A stretch of 64,000 nucleotides of DNA. Origin: a virus. The stretch spans positions 16,046-80,045 of IMG/VR virus record IMGVR_UViG_3300028569_000027. One strand, written 5' to 3'. The translations under genes and the position numbers were made by a program. Below, in pieces: positions 56,841 through 64,000 of this stretch. Below the pieces are notes generated by a model. It had not been told where the DNA came from. It saw only the letters and a program-made list of their open reading frames with translations, and searched no databases. Within the stretch, counting starts at the first letter, position 1. Each line of letters begins with the position of its first letter.

Positions 56841-57376
56841 TGATAAAGTTAAAATATCTACTTAAAGAATACTCATATAAAGCTTCGAAAATTTTTGATT
56901 TTGACGATACTTTAGCCACAACTGATACTAATGTAAGAGTTATTCATACTGATGGTACCGAATCAATAATAACACCGGCTGAATATGCTATATATGATGC
57001 GAAACCGGGTGATAAGTTTGATTATAAGGAATTCAATCAATTATTAAAGTCCCCGAAACCCATAGATAAAATATGGAAGCTGTTAGTTAAAGCGGCAAAG
57101 AATCCTAGCAATAAAGTAACTATTCTAACCGCACGACAATTAGCATTTCCTATTAGATATTGGTTAAAGAAAGCCGGGTTAGACATTTATGTCGTGGCGG
57201 TTGGTAGCAGTGACCCTAAGGTTAAAGCTGATTGGATTGAAAATGAAATTAAACGTGGGGCCACAGATATTACATTTATAGATGACTCAGAAAAGAATGT
57301 AAAGGCTGTTAGTAAATTAGCAGATAAGTATCCCGCAATTAAACTACAATCACTAACACCAAATCAAGTAAGATGA
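56837..57376 (+). CDS. HAD-superfamily phosphatase with targeting-like N-terminus, 179 aa
   Basis: The first 10 residues (MIKLKYLLKE) end L-K-E and look like a removable tag. HAD motifs follow: IFDFDDTL (Asp20, Asp22), TILTARQLAFPIRYWLKKAG and FIDDSEKNVKAV (motif IV). The DxDDT form suggests a phosphomonoesterase. If packaged, it could be injected with the DNA. The substrate is unknown. Overlaps the next start by 4 nt. Confidence 0.7.
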   Translation: MMIKLKYLLKEYSYKASKIFDFDDTLATTDTNVRVIHTDGTESIITPAEYAIYDAKPGDKFDYKEFNQLLKSPKPIDKIWKLLVKAAKNPSNKVTILTARQLAFPIRYWLKKAGLDIYVVAVGSSDPKVKADWIENEIKRGATDITFIDDSEKNVKAVSKLADKYPAIKLQSLTPNQVR

Positions 57377-57651
57377 AGTTAAAAGAATTAATAACTACCA
57401 TTACCGAGAGTTTCGGTGGTCCTGGTAAAATGATACTACCCGCAAATCATAAAGCCGGATTAAAGGTAACTAAGGGTGGTAGTTGTTGTGCAAATTGTAA
57501 ATACTGGGATACTGAAAATGAAGTATGTACAAGTAAATATTATCAAAAATGGGCAAAGACAGATAAAATACCTTATGCCCCTAATGAATATTGTACAAAT
57601 TGGTGGGAACCGAACATAATAAAGGTTAAACCAAAAACAGAAAACGAGTAA
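57373..57651 (+). CDS. Cys-rich small protein with targeting-like N-terminus, 92 aa
   Basis: The N-terminus MKLKELITTITESFGGPGK ends I-T-E, a candidate gp21 site. The mature part has GGSCCANCKYW, VCTSKY and EYCTNWW, five Cys in an arrangement like small iron-sulfur (HiPIP-type) or zinc proteins of phages. The metal and role are not determinable by sequence alone. It lies 1 nt before the endolysin. Confidence 0.6.
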   Translation: MKLKELITTITESFGGPGKMILPANHKAGLKVTKGGSCCANCKYWDTENEVCTSKYYQKWAKTDKIPYAPNEYCTNWWEPNIIKVKPKTENE

Positions 57652-57652
57652 C

Positions 57653-58249
57653 ATGGATATCAATAAGTTAAAAGGTAGTATACCTGATTCGGTGCTAGCA
57701 CAAATACCGACGATTGTAACTAAATTCGGAATTAATACACCACTTCGATTAGCACATTTCCTTTCACAGTGCGCACATGAGTCTGGCGACTTTAGAGTAA
57801 CGACAGAAAATCTAAACTACTCCGCAGATGGGTTAAAGAAAACATTCTCAAAATATTTCCCGGGCACATTAAATGAAACGTATGCTAGAAATCAACCAGC
57901 AATAGCGAACAGAGTATATGCTAATAGAATGGGTAATGGTGATGAAAAGAGTGGTGATGGATATAAATTTCGTGGTCGCTCATATTTACAAATAACCGGC
58001 CGAAACAACTATGCAGAATTTTCATCTGCTATCGGAGAAAATTGTCTAACGAACCCAGATTTATTATCCGCAAAATATGCATTAGCCGCAGCGGCATGGT
58101 ATTGGGATTATAGAAAAATAAATACTGCGGCTGATACCGGGCCCGGCACCGAATCAATTAAAGCTGTTACTAAACTAATTAACGGTGGTTACATAGGATT
58201 ATTAGACCGAATAGAAAAATTTAATAAGTATTTCGCTCTATTATCATAA
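57653..58249 (+). CDS. GH19 chitinase-type endolysin, 198 aa
   Basis: Full-length GH19 domain: LAHFLSQCAHESGDF with catalytic Glu43, then KFRGRSYLQITGRNNYAEFS (residues 106-125) and AAAAWYWDYRKINTAADTG. Phage GH19 enzymes cleave the glycan strands of peptidoglycan for lysis. There is no signal peptide, so a holin is needed; none is evident next to it. A second, membrane-anchored hydrolase is encoded at 6374. Confidence 0.87.
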   Translation: MDINKLKGSIPDSVLAQIPTIVTKFGINTPLRLAHFLSQCAHESGDFRVTTENLNYSADGLKKTFSKYFPGTLNETYARNQPAIANRVYANRMGNGDEKSGDGYKFRGRSYLQITGRNNYAEFSSAIGENCLTNPDLLSAKYALAAAAWYWDYRKINTAADTGPGTESIKAVTKLINGGYIGLLDRIEKFNKYFALLS

Positions 58250-58296
58250 GAATACGTTTATTATTCAAATAGCGATAATTATTAAAAAGAGATAAT

Positions 58297-59448
58297 ATGT
58301 CGCAAACAATAATTCCGATATGGCCGGGCAGTTCATCGTTTACCACAGGGTCGACACCTTTCGGGTTTTATGATGCTGATAATGATTTTACATCATCAAT
58401 TGATAAGGTGACATTATGGTGTGCTCGTAGATTAGGATATCCAATCGTAAATATAGAACTTCAAGATATTAATTTTTACGCTGCATTCGAAGAAGCTATT
58501 ACAGAGTATTCCAATCAAGTAAATCAATTCAATATTCGTGATAATATGCTCACACTTACAGGTGCGAGCACATCTACAAATTTATCACAACGTGTAATTT
58601 CTAATAATTTCGATAGAATAATTACATTATCATCAGAATATGGTACTGAATCAGGATATGGTGGTACTGTTACATACAAGTCCGCTTCGCTTCAATTGGT
58701 AACCGGTGTACAGAATTACAATTTATCTAGTTCATTAGTATTGGAAGGTACTGATGCGTGGGGCGATATTGAAATTAAGAAAATTCATCACTACGCACCA
58801 CCCGCAATTACTCGGTATTTCGACCCATTCGTTGGAACGGGTATGGGCAGCCAGCAAATGTTAGAACAGTTTGGCTGGGGCGCGTATTCACCGGGCGTAT
58901 CATTTATGATGATGCCAATGTATGCTGATTTGCTTAGATTACAAGCTATCGAGTTCAACGACCAGATAAGACGTTCTGGCTATGGGTTTGAATTACATAA
59001 CAATAGATTAAAAATATTTCCAGTACCTACAACCGGTCTTAAGGTTTGGGTTGAATATATCGTTAAGTCAGAACGTGCGAATCCGTTAAAACAATCAACA
59101 GGATTAGTATCTGATTTCAGTAATGCACCGTATAATCGGATAACATATTCAAATGTAAACCACCCCGGACGTCAATGGATTCTAATGTATACGTTAGCAT
59201 TATGTAAAGAAACGTTAGGCTATATACGTAACAAGTACTCAGCTATACCATTCCCTAATGCCGAGATAACATTAACGGGCGGTGATTTAATCGCTCAAGG
59301 AAAAGAGGAAAAAACTGAGTTAGTGGCACAGTTACGAGAGAACCTAGAGGCAACTAGTAGAAGCGTGCAGTTGACGAAGAAACAAGAAGAGTCAGAAGCA
59401 TTACAAAATCAATTAACTAAGATGCCAATTGGTATCTGGATAGGATAA
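58297..59448 (+). CDS. 13: Neck/head-completion protein, probably gp13-like, 383 aa
   Basis: The N-terminal block SSIDKVTLWCARRLGYPIVN followed by DINFYAAFEEAITEYSNQVN is the helix pair of head-completion/connector proteins in T4-like marine phages. The C-terminal region has a long charged coiled coil (KEEKTELVAQLRENLEATSR). Position before gp14- and gp15-like genes supports gp13. It is longer than T4 gp13 (309 aa). Confidence 0.62.
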   Translation: MSQTIIPIWPGSSSFTTGSTPFGFYDADNDFTSSIDKVTLWCARRLGYPIVNIELQDINFYAAFEEAITEYSNQVNQFNIRDNMLTLTGASTSTNLSQRVISNNFDRIITLSSEYGTESGYGGTVTYKSASLQLVTGVQNYNLSSSLVLEGTDAWGDIEIKKIHHYAPPAITRYFDPFVGTGMGSQQMLEQFGWGAYSPGVSFMMMPMYADLLRLQAIEFNDQIRRSGYGFELHNNRLKIFPVPTTGLKVWVEYIVKSERANPLKQSTGLVSDFSNAPYNRITYSNVNHPGRQWILMYTLALCKETLGYIRNKYSAIPFPNAEITLTGGDLIAQGKEEKTELVAQLRENLEATSRSVQLTKKQEESEALQNQLTKMPIGIWIG

Positions 59449-59465
59449 AAATTAGTATAGAAATC

Positions 59466-60260
59466 ATGATAAATTGGAAACAACTATATTATCGGTTATT
59501 ATTAGAAGGTGAGGTATCTATCGATACCACCGGCGAGTATCATCATTCCGTTCCTAGGCATTCTGACGGTGTCGATAGTCGCTTAGTTAAATTATCTCAT
59601 AGAAATCATACATTAGCTCATTATATTAGATTTAGGTGGTTGGGGCATCCGGGTGATAAAGTGGCATATCAAATGATGTCTGGACAGTTATTAAATCCTA
59701 TGCATGACCCGTTTATTCGTGCTAAGGTAATTACTTATAATCAATCTGCAGCCGGCAGACAAAAATCGAGTGATACATTTACAAGATATTATGCGAATCC
59801 TGAAAACCTAGCTCGGCATTCCGAACAACGAAAACAGTTTATAGCTAACATGCCAGATAAGCGTGTAATGACTGCTCATATGAATGACCCGCAAAAGATA
59901 TCGGACTATATTGAAAAACGGGTGGCTACATATAAACAAACTGCAAAAAATAACCCAGAACGATTTGCAAATAATTCAAAGTTGCGTGGTGATATATTGC
60001 GTCGCAACAATCTTTTACGTTCTGATATAGAATTAGCCGATATATACGGCCGCGGTACCGGTGCTAACAATCCTAAGTGGCGCGGCTACGTTATTGTTGA
60101 ACTCGGTAATAACAAACAAATATTTGATAGTTTTCAAGATGCATATCAAAAAATAGGCCTAACATATGGACTGGCTAATAAGTATAAAAATACGAATATA
60201 CCGGTTAAAGCTGGTAGATTAAAGGGTAGTATTATTTCATTAACTAAATTTATTTCATAA
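59466..60260 (+). CDS. HNH-family homing endonuclease-like protein, 264 aa
   Basis: The motif EYHHSVPRHSDG (His26, His27) followed by VKLSHRNHTLAHYIRFRWLG (His45, Asn47, His48) is an HNH-type beta-beta-metal core. The C-terminal GANNPKWRGYVIVEL and IFDSFQDAYQKIGLTYGLAN resemble NUMOD modules of homing enzymes. It separates the gp13- and gp14-like genes. The N-terminus also carries an L-L-L-E sequence before the domain. Confidence 0.72.
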   Translation: MINWKQLYYRLLLEGEVSIDTTGEYHHSVPRHSDGVDSRLVKLSHRNHTLAHYIRFRWLGHPGDKVAYQMMSGQLLNPMHDPFIRAKVITYNQSAAGRQKSSDTFTRYYANPENLARHSEQRKQFIANMPDKRVMTAHMNDPQKISDYIEKRVATYKQTAKNNPERFANNSKLRGDILRRNNLLRSDIELADIYGRGTGANNPKWRGYVIVELGNNKQIFDSFQDAYQKIGLTYGLANKYKNTNIPVKAGRLKGSIISLTKFIS

Positions 60261-60289
60261 TGTGCGCTCTATTCGCCGGAGAGAGGGAT

Positions 60290-60784
60290 ATGTCGTTATT
60301 CTATCATCTTAATAAAGAGATGATAACTAGAGTAATGGACGTACAGGTCTTATTATATAAGATTAATCTTAATGGTACGGATGTAAATATATATGGTGAG
60401 TCAAGTAAAAAATCATACGATGCTCCGATACTAGTTCACACTGTAATTAATCTAACACCGTCAGATTCGACAGGTGAAGACTTTGGTGTCGAACAAGTAC
60501 AACAATGTGAGTTTGCTTTCCTACGAGATTTATTAGTTGAAGCCGATATAGTCCCAGAAATTGGTGACCTTATTGAATATGATAGTGCGTTCTGGGAAAT
60601 TGACAATACAAACGAATGGCAATATTACGCAGGTAAAAATCCTGATAGTTGGCTCGGTGGTACTAATTTCGGGCATTCTATATCTATAGTATGTAACACG
60701 CATAGAACCCGCCAATCGCAGTTACAAATTATTCCGGTTAGAACGGGGACTCAACCTAGAAAAGCATTGCCTAAAAATATATGA
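60290..60784 (+). CDS. 14: Neck protein, probably gp14-like, 164 aa
   Basis: I prefer the ATG at 60290, which has a GAGAGGG sequence upstream, over the ATG at 60260 overlapping the HNH stop; the ten extra residues look unrelated. Markers are VIDVQVLLYK-type strands, FGVEQVQQCEFAFLRDLL and PEIGDLIEYDSAFWEIDNTN, typical of the neck protein preceding gp15 in T4-like marine phages. Its stop overlaps the gp15-like start by 4 nt. Confidence 0.6.
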   Translation: MSLFYHLNKEMITRVMDVQVLLYKINLNGTDVNIYGESSKKSYDAPILVHTVINLTPSDSTGEDFGVEQVQQCEFAFLRDLLVEADIVPEIGDLIEYDSAFWEIDNTNEWQYYAGKNPDSWLGGTNFGHSISIVCNTHRTRQSQLQIIPVRTGTQPRKALPKNI

Positions 60785-61974
60785 AGCCAATAATACCAAA
60801 TAAAACAGAAAATACGTTTGGGGCAAATAGTCCATTACGGCGCGAAACACAAACGCGTAGGGATAATGATAAGCAAAAGAATATTAGCGTATCATTATAT
60901 GATATAGACTACAATGTGAAGTGGCATATTGATAATGTTATCGTACCGCAATTAATTGATAACGGGCAGATAATCAGAATACCTATTCTATTTAGTACTC
61001 CGGAGAAATGGGCGTCTATTAGAGAACAGGGATATTTACGAGATAATAAACAAAAAGTATTAGCTCCGATAGTATTAATCAAACGAAATTCTGTCACACC
61101 ACGCGAAGATATTAATACCAGTGCTATATTTAGAGATATTAAGAGCAAGGATAGTAATAACTCGATAATGTTCGAGAAGAAATATACCAACGAAAATAGA
61201 TACGACCAATTTTCGTTATTGAACGGACGCCCACCACTGCGGGAATTTTATGCAATTGAAATTCCTACATATGTAGAAGTACAATATGATGTAATGATAT
61301 GGACTGATACAGTGGTTCAACTTAATGAAGTTCTGGAGCAGTTTCTATTTTACGATGGAAAGGCATTTGGTGATACGTATAAGTTTATGACTTATATTGA
61401 TAGTCCAACATTTGAACATGTTAATGCTACGACCGAAGACCGTTTAGTTAGATGTAATCTATCGTTAAGAACAAAAGGATACTTAGTGCAGGAACATATA
61501 AACAATGCTCCGAATATGCGTAAGTTCTTTAATATGAATAAGGTACAATTTGATATTGAAGTAGCCGGCGCATCTGAAATATTAGCTGCCGGACCGAAAA
61601 CAGGCGCGCGGGTATCATTCACTAGACCGGTAGCTCCAGCATCCGGGGCATCTGTATCAACCGAAGTTATAACATTCCTTAATACAAACGTAACGGTTAA
61701 TGCTGATACTATAACGGCTTTATATGCTGACTTCAATAATGTTCAGATATTAAGTTCACCATCAGCAACTATTCCAGCACCAGACAAATACAGTTTTGCT
61801 TATTTTATTAATGGTCAATATGTAACACCTGCAGTGATATCGAGTATAGTGAATCAAACTTCATCGACGGTACGTGTAACATTTGATACTAGTATTTTAG
61901 GTTACACACTAGAAAGCACAGATGTGATTACAGTTTCCGGTAAATTCTCAGGTAATAGCGATACAACAATATGA
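60781..61974 (+). CDS. 15: Tail completion/sheath stabiliser, probably gp15-like, 397 aa
   Basis: The N-terminal 270 residues contain VPQLIDNGQIIRIPILFSTP, PTYVEVQYDVMIWTDTVVQL and VLEQFLFYDGKAFGD, the pattern of gp15 in T4-like marine phages. The C-terminal 120 residues are an added beta domain (Ig- or fibronectin-like) with SFTRPVAPASGAS, which T4 gp15 (272 aa) lacks. It would cap the tail tube where it meets the head. Confidence 0.65.
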   Translation: MKPIIPNKTENTFGANSPLRRETQTRRDNDKQKNISVSLYDIDYNVKWHIDNVIVPQLIDNGQIIRIPILFSTPEKWASIREQGYLRDNKQKVLAPIVLIKRNSVTPREDINTSAIFRDIKSKDSNNSIMFEKKYTNENRYDQFSLLNGRPPLREFYAIEIPTYVEVQYDVMIWTDTVVQLNEVLEQFLFYDGKAFGDTYKFMTYIDSPTFEHVNATTEDRLVRCNLSLRTKGYLVQEHINNAPNMRKFFNMNKVQFDIEVAGASEILAAGPKTGARVSFTRPVAPASGASVSTEVITFLNTNVTVNADTITALYADFNNVQILSSPSATIPAPDKYSFAYFINGQYVTPAVISSIVNQTSSTVRVTFDTSILGYTLESTDVITVSGKFSGNSDTTI

Positions 61975-62537
61975 TTTTAATACATAACAAACAATTATTA
62001 TATCCATTATCAGGAAGCTTCACAGGAAGCTTTACCGGCAGTTTTACGGGCAACGGGGCAGGATTAACTAATCTACCAATATCACCGACATCTAGTTACG
62101 CGGTGTACGCTGAGTCAGCAACCAGTGCTTCATATGCAACCAGTGCATTAAGTTCTTCATACGCAACGCGCGCATTAAGTTCTTCATACTCAAGTACCGC
62201 GTCATATTATGATGTCAGCAATTTGGTTACTACCAGTTCATTTAATGCATTCACATCTAGCTATAACGAAGCCAGCTCTTCATTTGTAACAAACATATAT
62301 GGATTAACGAGTGCCACATCTAGCTACGTATTAAATGCACAGACCAGTTCAATGAGTGTGTTGAGTAGTTCATATGCGGGGACCGCATCATTTGTAGAGA
62401 ACGCTATCAGTTCGTCGTATTCTGATAATAGTGTAAGCTCATCGTATGCCATCAGTGCATCATATGCCCCGTTTCCGGCAATACCCGCTTCAACACCACC
62501 AGCATTAAATGTATTTACCTGGATGAATTTCTATTAA
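61971..62537 (+). CDS. Repeat-rich fibre-like protein, 188 aa
   Basis: ATGA overlap with the gp15-like gene. It begins with three GSFT repeats running into GNGAGLTNLP, a common fibre motif, and continues with about ten SSSYA/ASYA-type repeats, predicted to wind into a trimeric fibre shaft. No signal peptide or enzyme motif is seen. It probably forms a short fibre or whisker. Confidence 0.6.
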   Translation: MILIHNKQLLYPLSGSFTGSFTGSFTGNGAGLTNLPISPTSSYAVYAESATSASYATSALSSSYATRALSSSYSSTASYYDVSNLVTTSSFNAFTSSYNEASSSFVTNIYGLTSATSSYVLNAQTSSMSVLSSSYAGTASFVENAISSSYSDNSVSSSYAISASYAPFPAIPASTPPALNVFTWMNFY

Positions 62538-62542
62538 ATTCG

Positions 62543-62551
62543 ATATTTATT
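62543..62551 (+). promoter_or_regulatory. ATATTTATT motif
   Basis: Copy of the repeated motif 19 nt before the ATG at 62571. Confidence 0.42.
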
Positions 62552-62570
62552 AGTAAATAATCACATAATT

Positions 62571-62993
62571 ATGGCACAGAATACGTCACCGATTTTTATC
62601 CTAACCCCGGACACTACGACTGTTGTAGTAGATGCCTCCAGCTCATTACGTGATGGCTCGGGTTCATTATTTACATTATTCGCAGCGGGTCCGAGTGGTT
62701 CCCGTGTAGATTCTGTAACATGGACATCAGCACAATCGTCATCATATGCCGCTTCATCAGCAATGGTTGGTCGCGTATTCATAACAGATACGGCCGGTTT
62801 AAATCCTAGATTATTACAAGAAGTGGCGATTGCTACTGTGACACCATCTGCTACCGTAATAGGCGCACAAGCGATTATTAACTTTACAAACGGACTTCTA
62901 ATGAACTCAGGTTCATTATTAAGGGTAAATCAATCAGTATATGCAGGCGTACAAGACCGTATGGCAGTAGTGGCGCGCGGTGGTGATTATTAA
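62571..62993 (+). CDS. Structural beta-rich protein, 140 aa
   Basis: Ser/Thr/Val-rich with one SSSYA stretch (AQSSSYAASSAMVG) resembling the upstream repeat protein, and a hydrophobic C-terminal half (ATVIGAQAIINFTNGLLMNS). Likely associated with the same fibre. No family is recognised. Confidence 0.55.
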   Translation: MAQNTSPIFILTPDTTTVVVDASSSLRDGSGSLFTLFAAGPSGSRVDSVTWTSAQSSSYAASSAMVGRVFITDTAGLNPRLLQEVAIATVTPSATVIGAQAIINFTNGLLMNSGSLLRVNQSVYAGVQDRMAVVARGGDY

Positions 62994-63007
62994 AAGTAAT
63001 TACCGAC

Positions 63008-64000
63008 ATGGTACAACAATTAGGTTACAATAATCCATCAAATATTGGTGTTTTAGGTATAATGAATTCACAAGGAAATTATACTTACTATGCTGACTAT
63101 ACATCTGCTTTAAAAAATGCTAAAGCTGGTGATACAATTGTACAATTTGCGAACATTGTAGAGCAGAATCAAGTTACACTCATACTTAAAAATGGTGTTA
63201 ACTTAAATCTAAATGGTTTTATTTATGAGTTTAAGCGCGGATTTTATTTTTATGATAATAACGTTGCTGTTGCGTGTTCAATAATGAATGGAAAAATCTA
63301 TTCGGGTGTTGCAAGTAATACAACATCTTTATTTATAATACTAAATGCATCATCTGTAATTACAACAAATTGTACAATTGAAGCGACAATGGGTAGCAGT
63401 TCATCAGCGGTTCAATGTAATGGAACTTGGATAGGTGGTATTTTTAGAGTATCAACAGGATATGCTATTACGACAGGTATATATTCAGCAGGTGGTGGTA
63501 GTGGCGTTTTAATAAATGCTAATGTATATGGAGGAGTATATACAGGCGGTGCTTTTGGTGGTGGTGGTACACTTAGAAATTGTGTTGTAGTGGGCGGTGT
63601 ATTCACAATAGGAATAGTATCAATGCAAAATTGTGTTGTAATAGGAACCACATCATGTTCGAGTAATACATTAACAACATATAATTGCATATTTTATAAC
63701 TCAAGTGGTTTTGGATTATATTATTCTAATAATACTTATAGTGGTGTACATACAAATTTGGTTGTAATATCACTAACGGGCTCTGGTGGTGCTGTGTTAT
63801 GTGGTGGTGCAACATTTTATAATTGTTTTTTTTATTCTGGTGTTGCTCCTATATTTAAGGATAATGGAAGTGTATATGGTATATCACAAATTAGCCAATT
63901 TAATAAATTTTACAATTGTACGTTAGTCGCAGCTGCGTCAATTCTTACAAATTCATTTAATGATACATATGTTAATTCAACATTAAATTGTCTATGGAAC
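63008..64000 (+). CDS. Beta-helix fibre/tailspike-like protein, N-terminal part (runs off window)
   Basis: Open from ATG 63008 to the window end (331 codons, no stop). It starts MVQQLGYNNPSNIGVLGIMN. From about residue 60 the sequence is a series of short strands with regularly spaced Gly, Asn and Cys (NGTWIGGIFRVST, GVLINANVYGGVYTGGAFGG, LRNCVVVGGVFT, NCTLVAAAS), typical of parallel beta-helix tailspikes that bind or degrade surface polysaccharide. It looks lower in C/G-ending codons than the genes before it, suggesting a different origin. Confidence 0.65.
   Translation, partial: MVQQLGYNNPSNIGVLGIMNSQGNYTYYADYTSALKNAKAGDTIVQFANIVEQNQVTLILKNGVNLNLNGFIYEFKRGFYFYDNNVAVACSIMNGKIYSGVASNTTSLFIILNASSVITTNCTIEATMGSSSSAVQCNGTWIGGIFRVSTGYAITTGIYSAGGGSGVLINANVYGGVYTGGAFGGGGTLRNCVVVGGVFTIGIVSMQNCVVIGTTSCSSNTLTTYNCIFYNSSGFGLYYSNNTYSGVHTNLVVISLTGSGGAVLCGGATFYNCFFYSGVAPIFKDNGSVYGISQISQFNKFYNCTLVAAASILTNSFNDTYVNSTLNCLWN

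Noticed and set aside
62030-62460. Tandem DNA repeats or CRISPR-like array
   Set aside because: The repeated AGTTCATATGC-type words encode SSSYA protein repeats of a fibre shaft; spacing is irregular and there are no uniform repeat-spacer units.

Overview
The window is part of a T4-like (tevenvirus-type) contractile-tailed phage genome. Every gene I accept lies on the + strand. The gene set is the T4 structural and DNA-handling core: late sigma factor gp55, baseplate gp5/gp25/gp6, terminase gp17, portal gp20, prohead protease gp21, scaffold gp22, capsid gp23, neck/tail-completion gp13-15, primase gp61 and recombination gp46/gp47. The host is probably a member of the Bacteroidota. Most genes lack a Shine-Dalgarno sequence, and three small-gene promoters match the TTTG / TATCTTTA pattern (20-nt spacer) typical of that phylum. 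The DNA is AT-rich and very tightly packed, with many 1-, 4- and 8-nt gene overlaps. The genome continues beyond both edges.

Layout. 1-2270: two small genes, then an array of 18 tRNA or tRNA-like genes with a 79-aa GatB/YqeY-tail-like protein between the last two. 2290-9316: small accessory genes, including an RNase H-like protein, a HAD phosphatase of the RNA-repair type, a short epimerase and a membrane-anchored glucosaminidase; this region also encodes a phage tmRNA. 9443-13162: a membrane protein, a ClpP-like protease, an HD phosphohydrolase and the gp55-like sigma factor. 13164-28291: baseplate and tail-tip genes. 28301-32832: T7-type endonuclease I, primase and a single-chain fusion of Mre11 (gp47) with Rad50 (gp46). 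32848-39632: a large structural protein, a nucleotidyltransferase-ligase fusion, a PAS membrane protein and small genes. 39634-45814: terminase interrupted by an atypically split intein with a separate homing endonuclease between its halves, then a portal with an HNH-containing cis intein. 45862-52487: head assembly genes through the major capsid protein. 52616-54367: an endonuclease-methyltransferase fusion. 54403-58249: probable capsid-cargo proteins, PhoH and a GH19 endolysin. 58297-64000: neck and tail-completion genes interrupted by an HNH gene, then fibre-like proteins; the last one runs off the window.

How it fits together. The tRNAs, tmRNA, GatB-like domain, RNase H-like protein, HAD phosphatase and KxDG ligase-like enzyme suggest the phage invests in keeping translation and RNA intact. 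About 18 copies of an ATATTTAT[T/A] motif sit just before gene starts or the tmRNA; they are the best candidates for the late promoter read by the gp55-like sigma factor. Many proteins near the head genes begin with a short helix ending in L/I/V-x-E, the form of capsid-targeting sequence that a gp21-type protease removes. Selfish elements (two inteins and three homing-endonuclease-like genes) cluster in the packaging, capsid and neck genes.

The most unusual signals are two tRNA-like genes in which a D-loop-like segment follows the anticodon arm instead of preceding it, the fractured terminase, the Mre11-Rad50 fusion, the nucleotidyltransferase-ligase fusion and the endonuclease-methylase fusion. 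All calls were made by reading the sequence; no database search or RNA-folding program was run.
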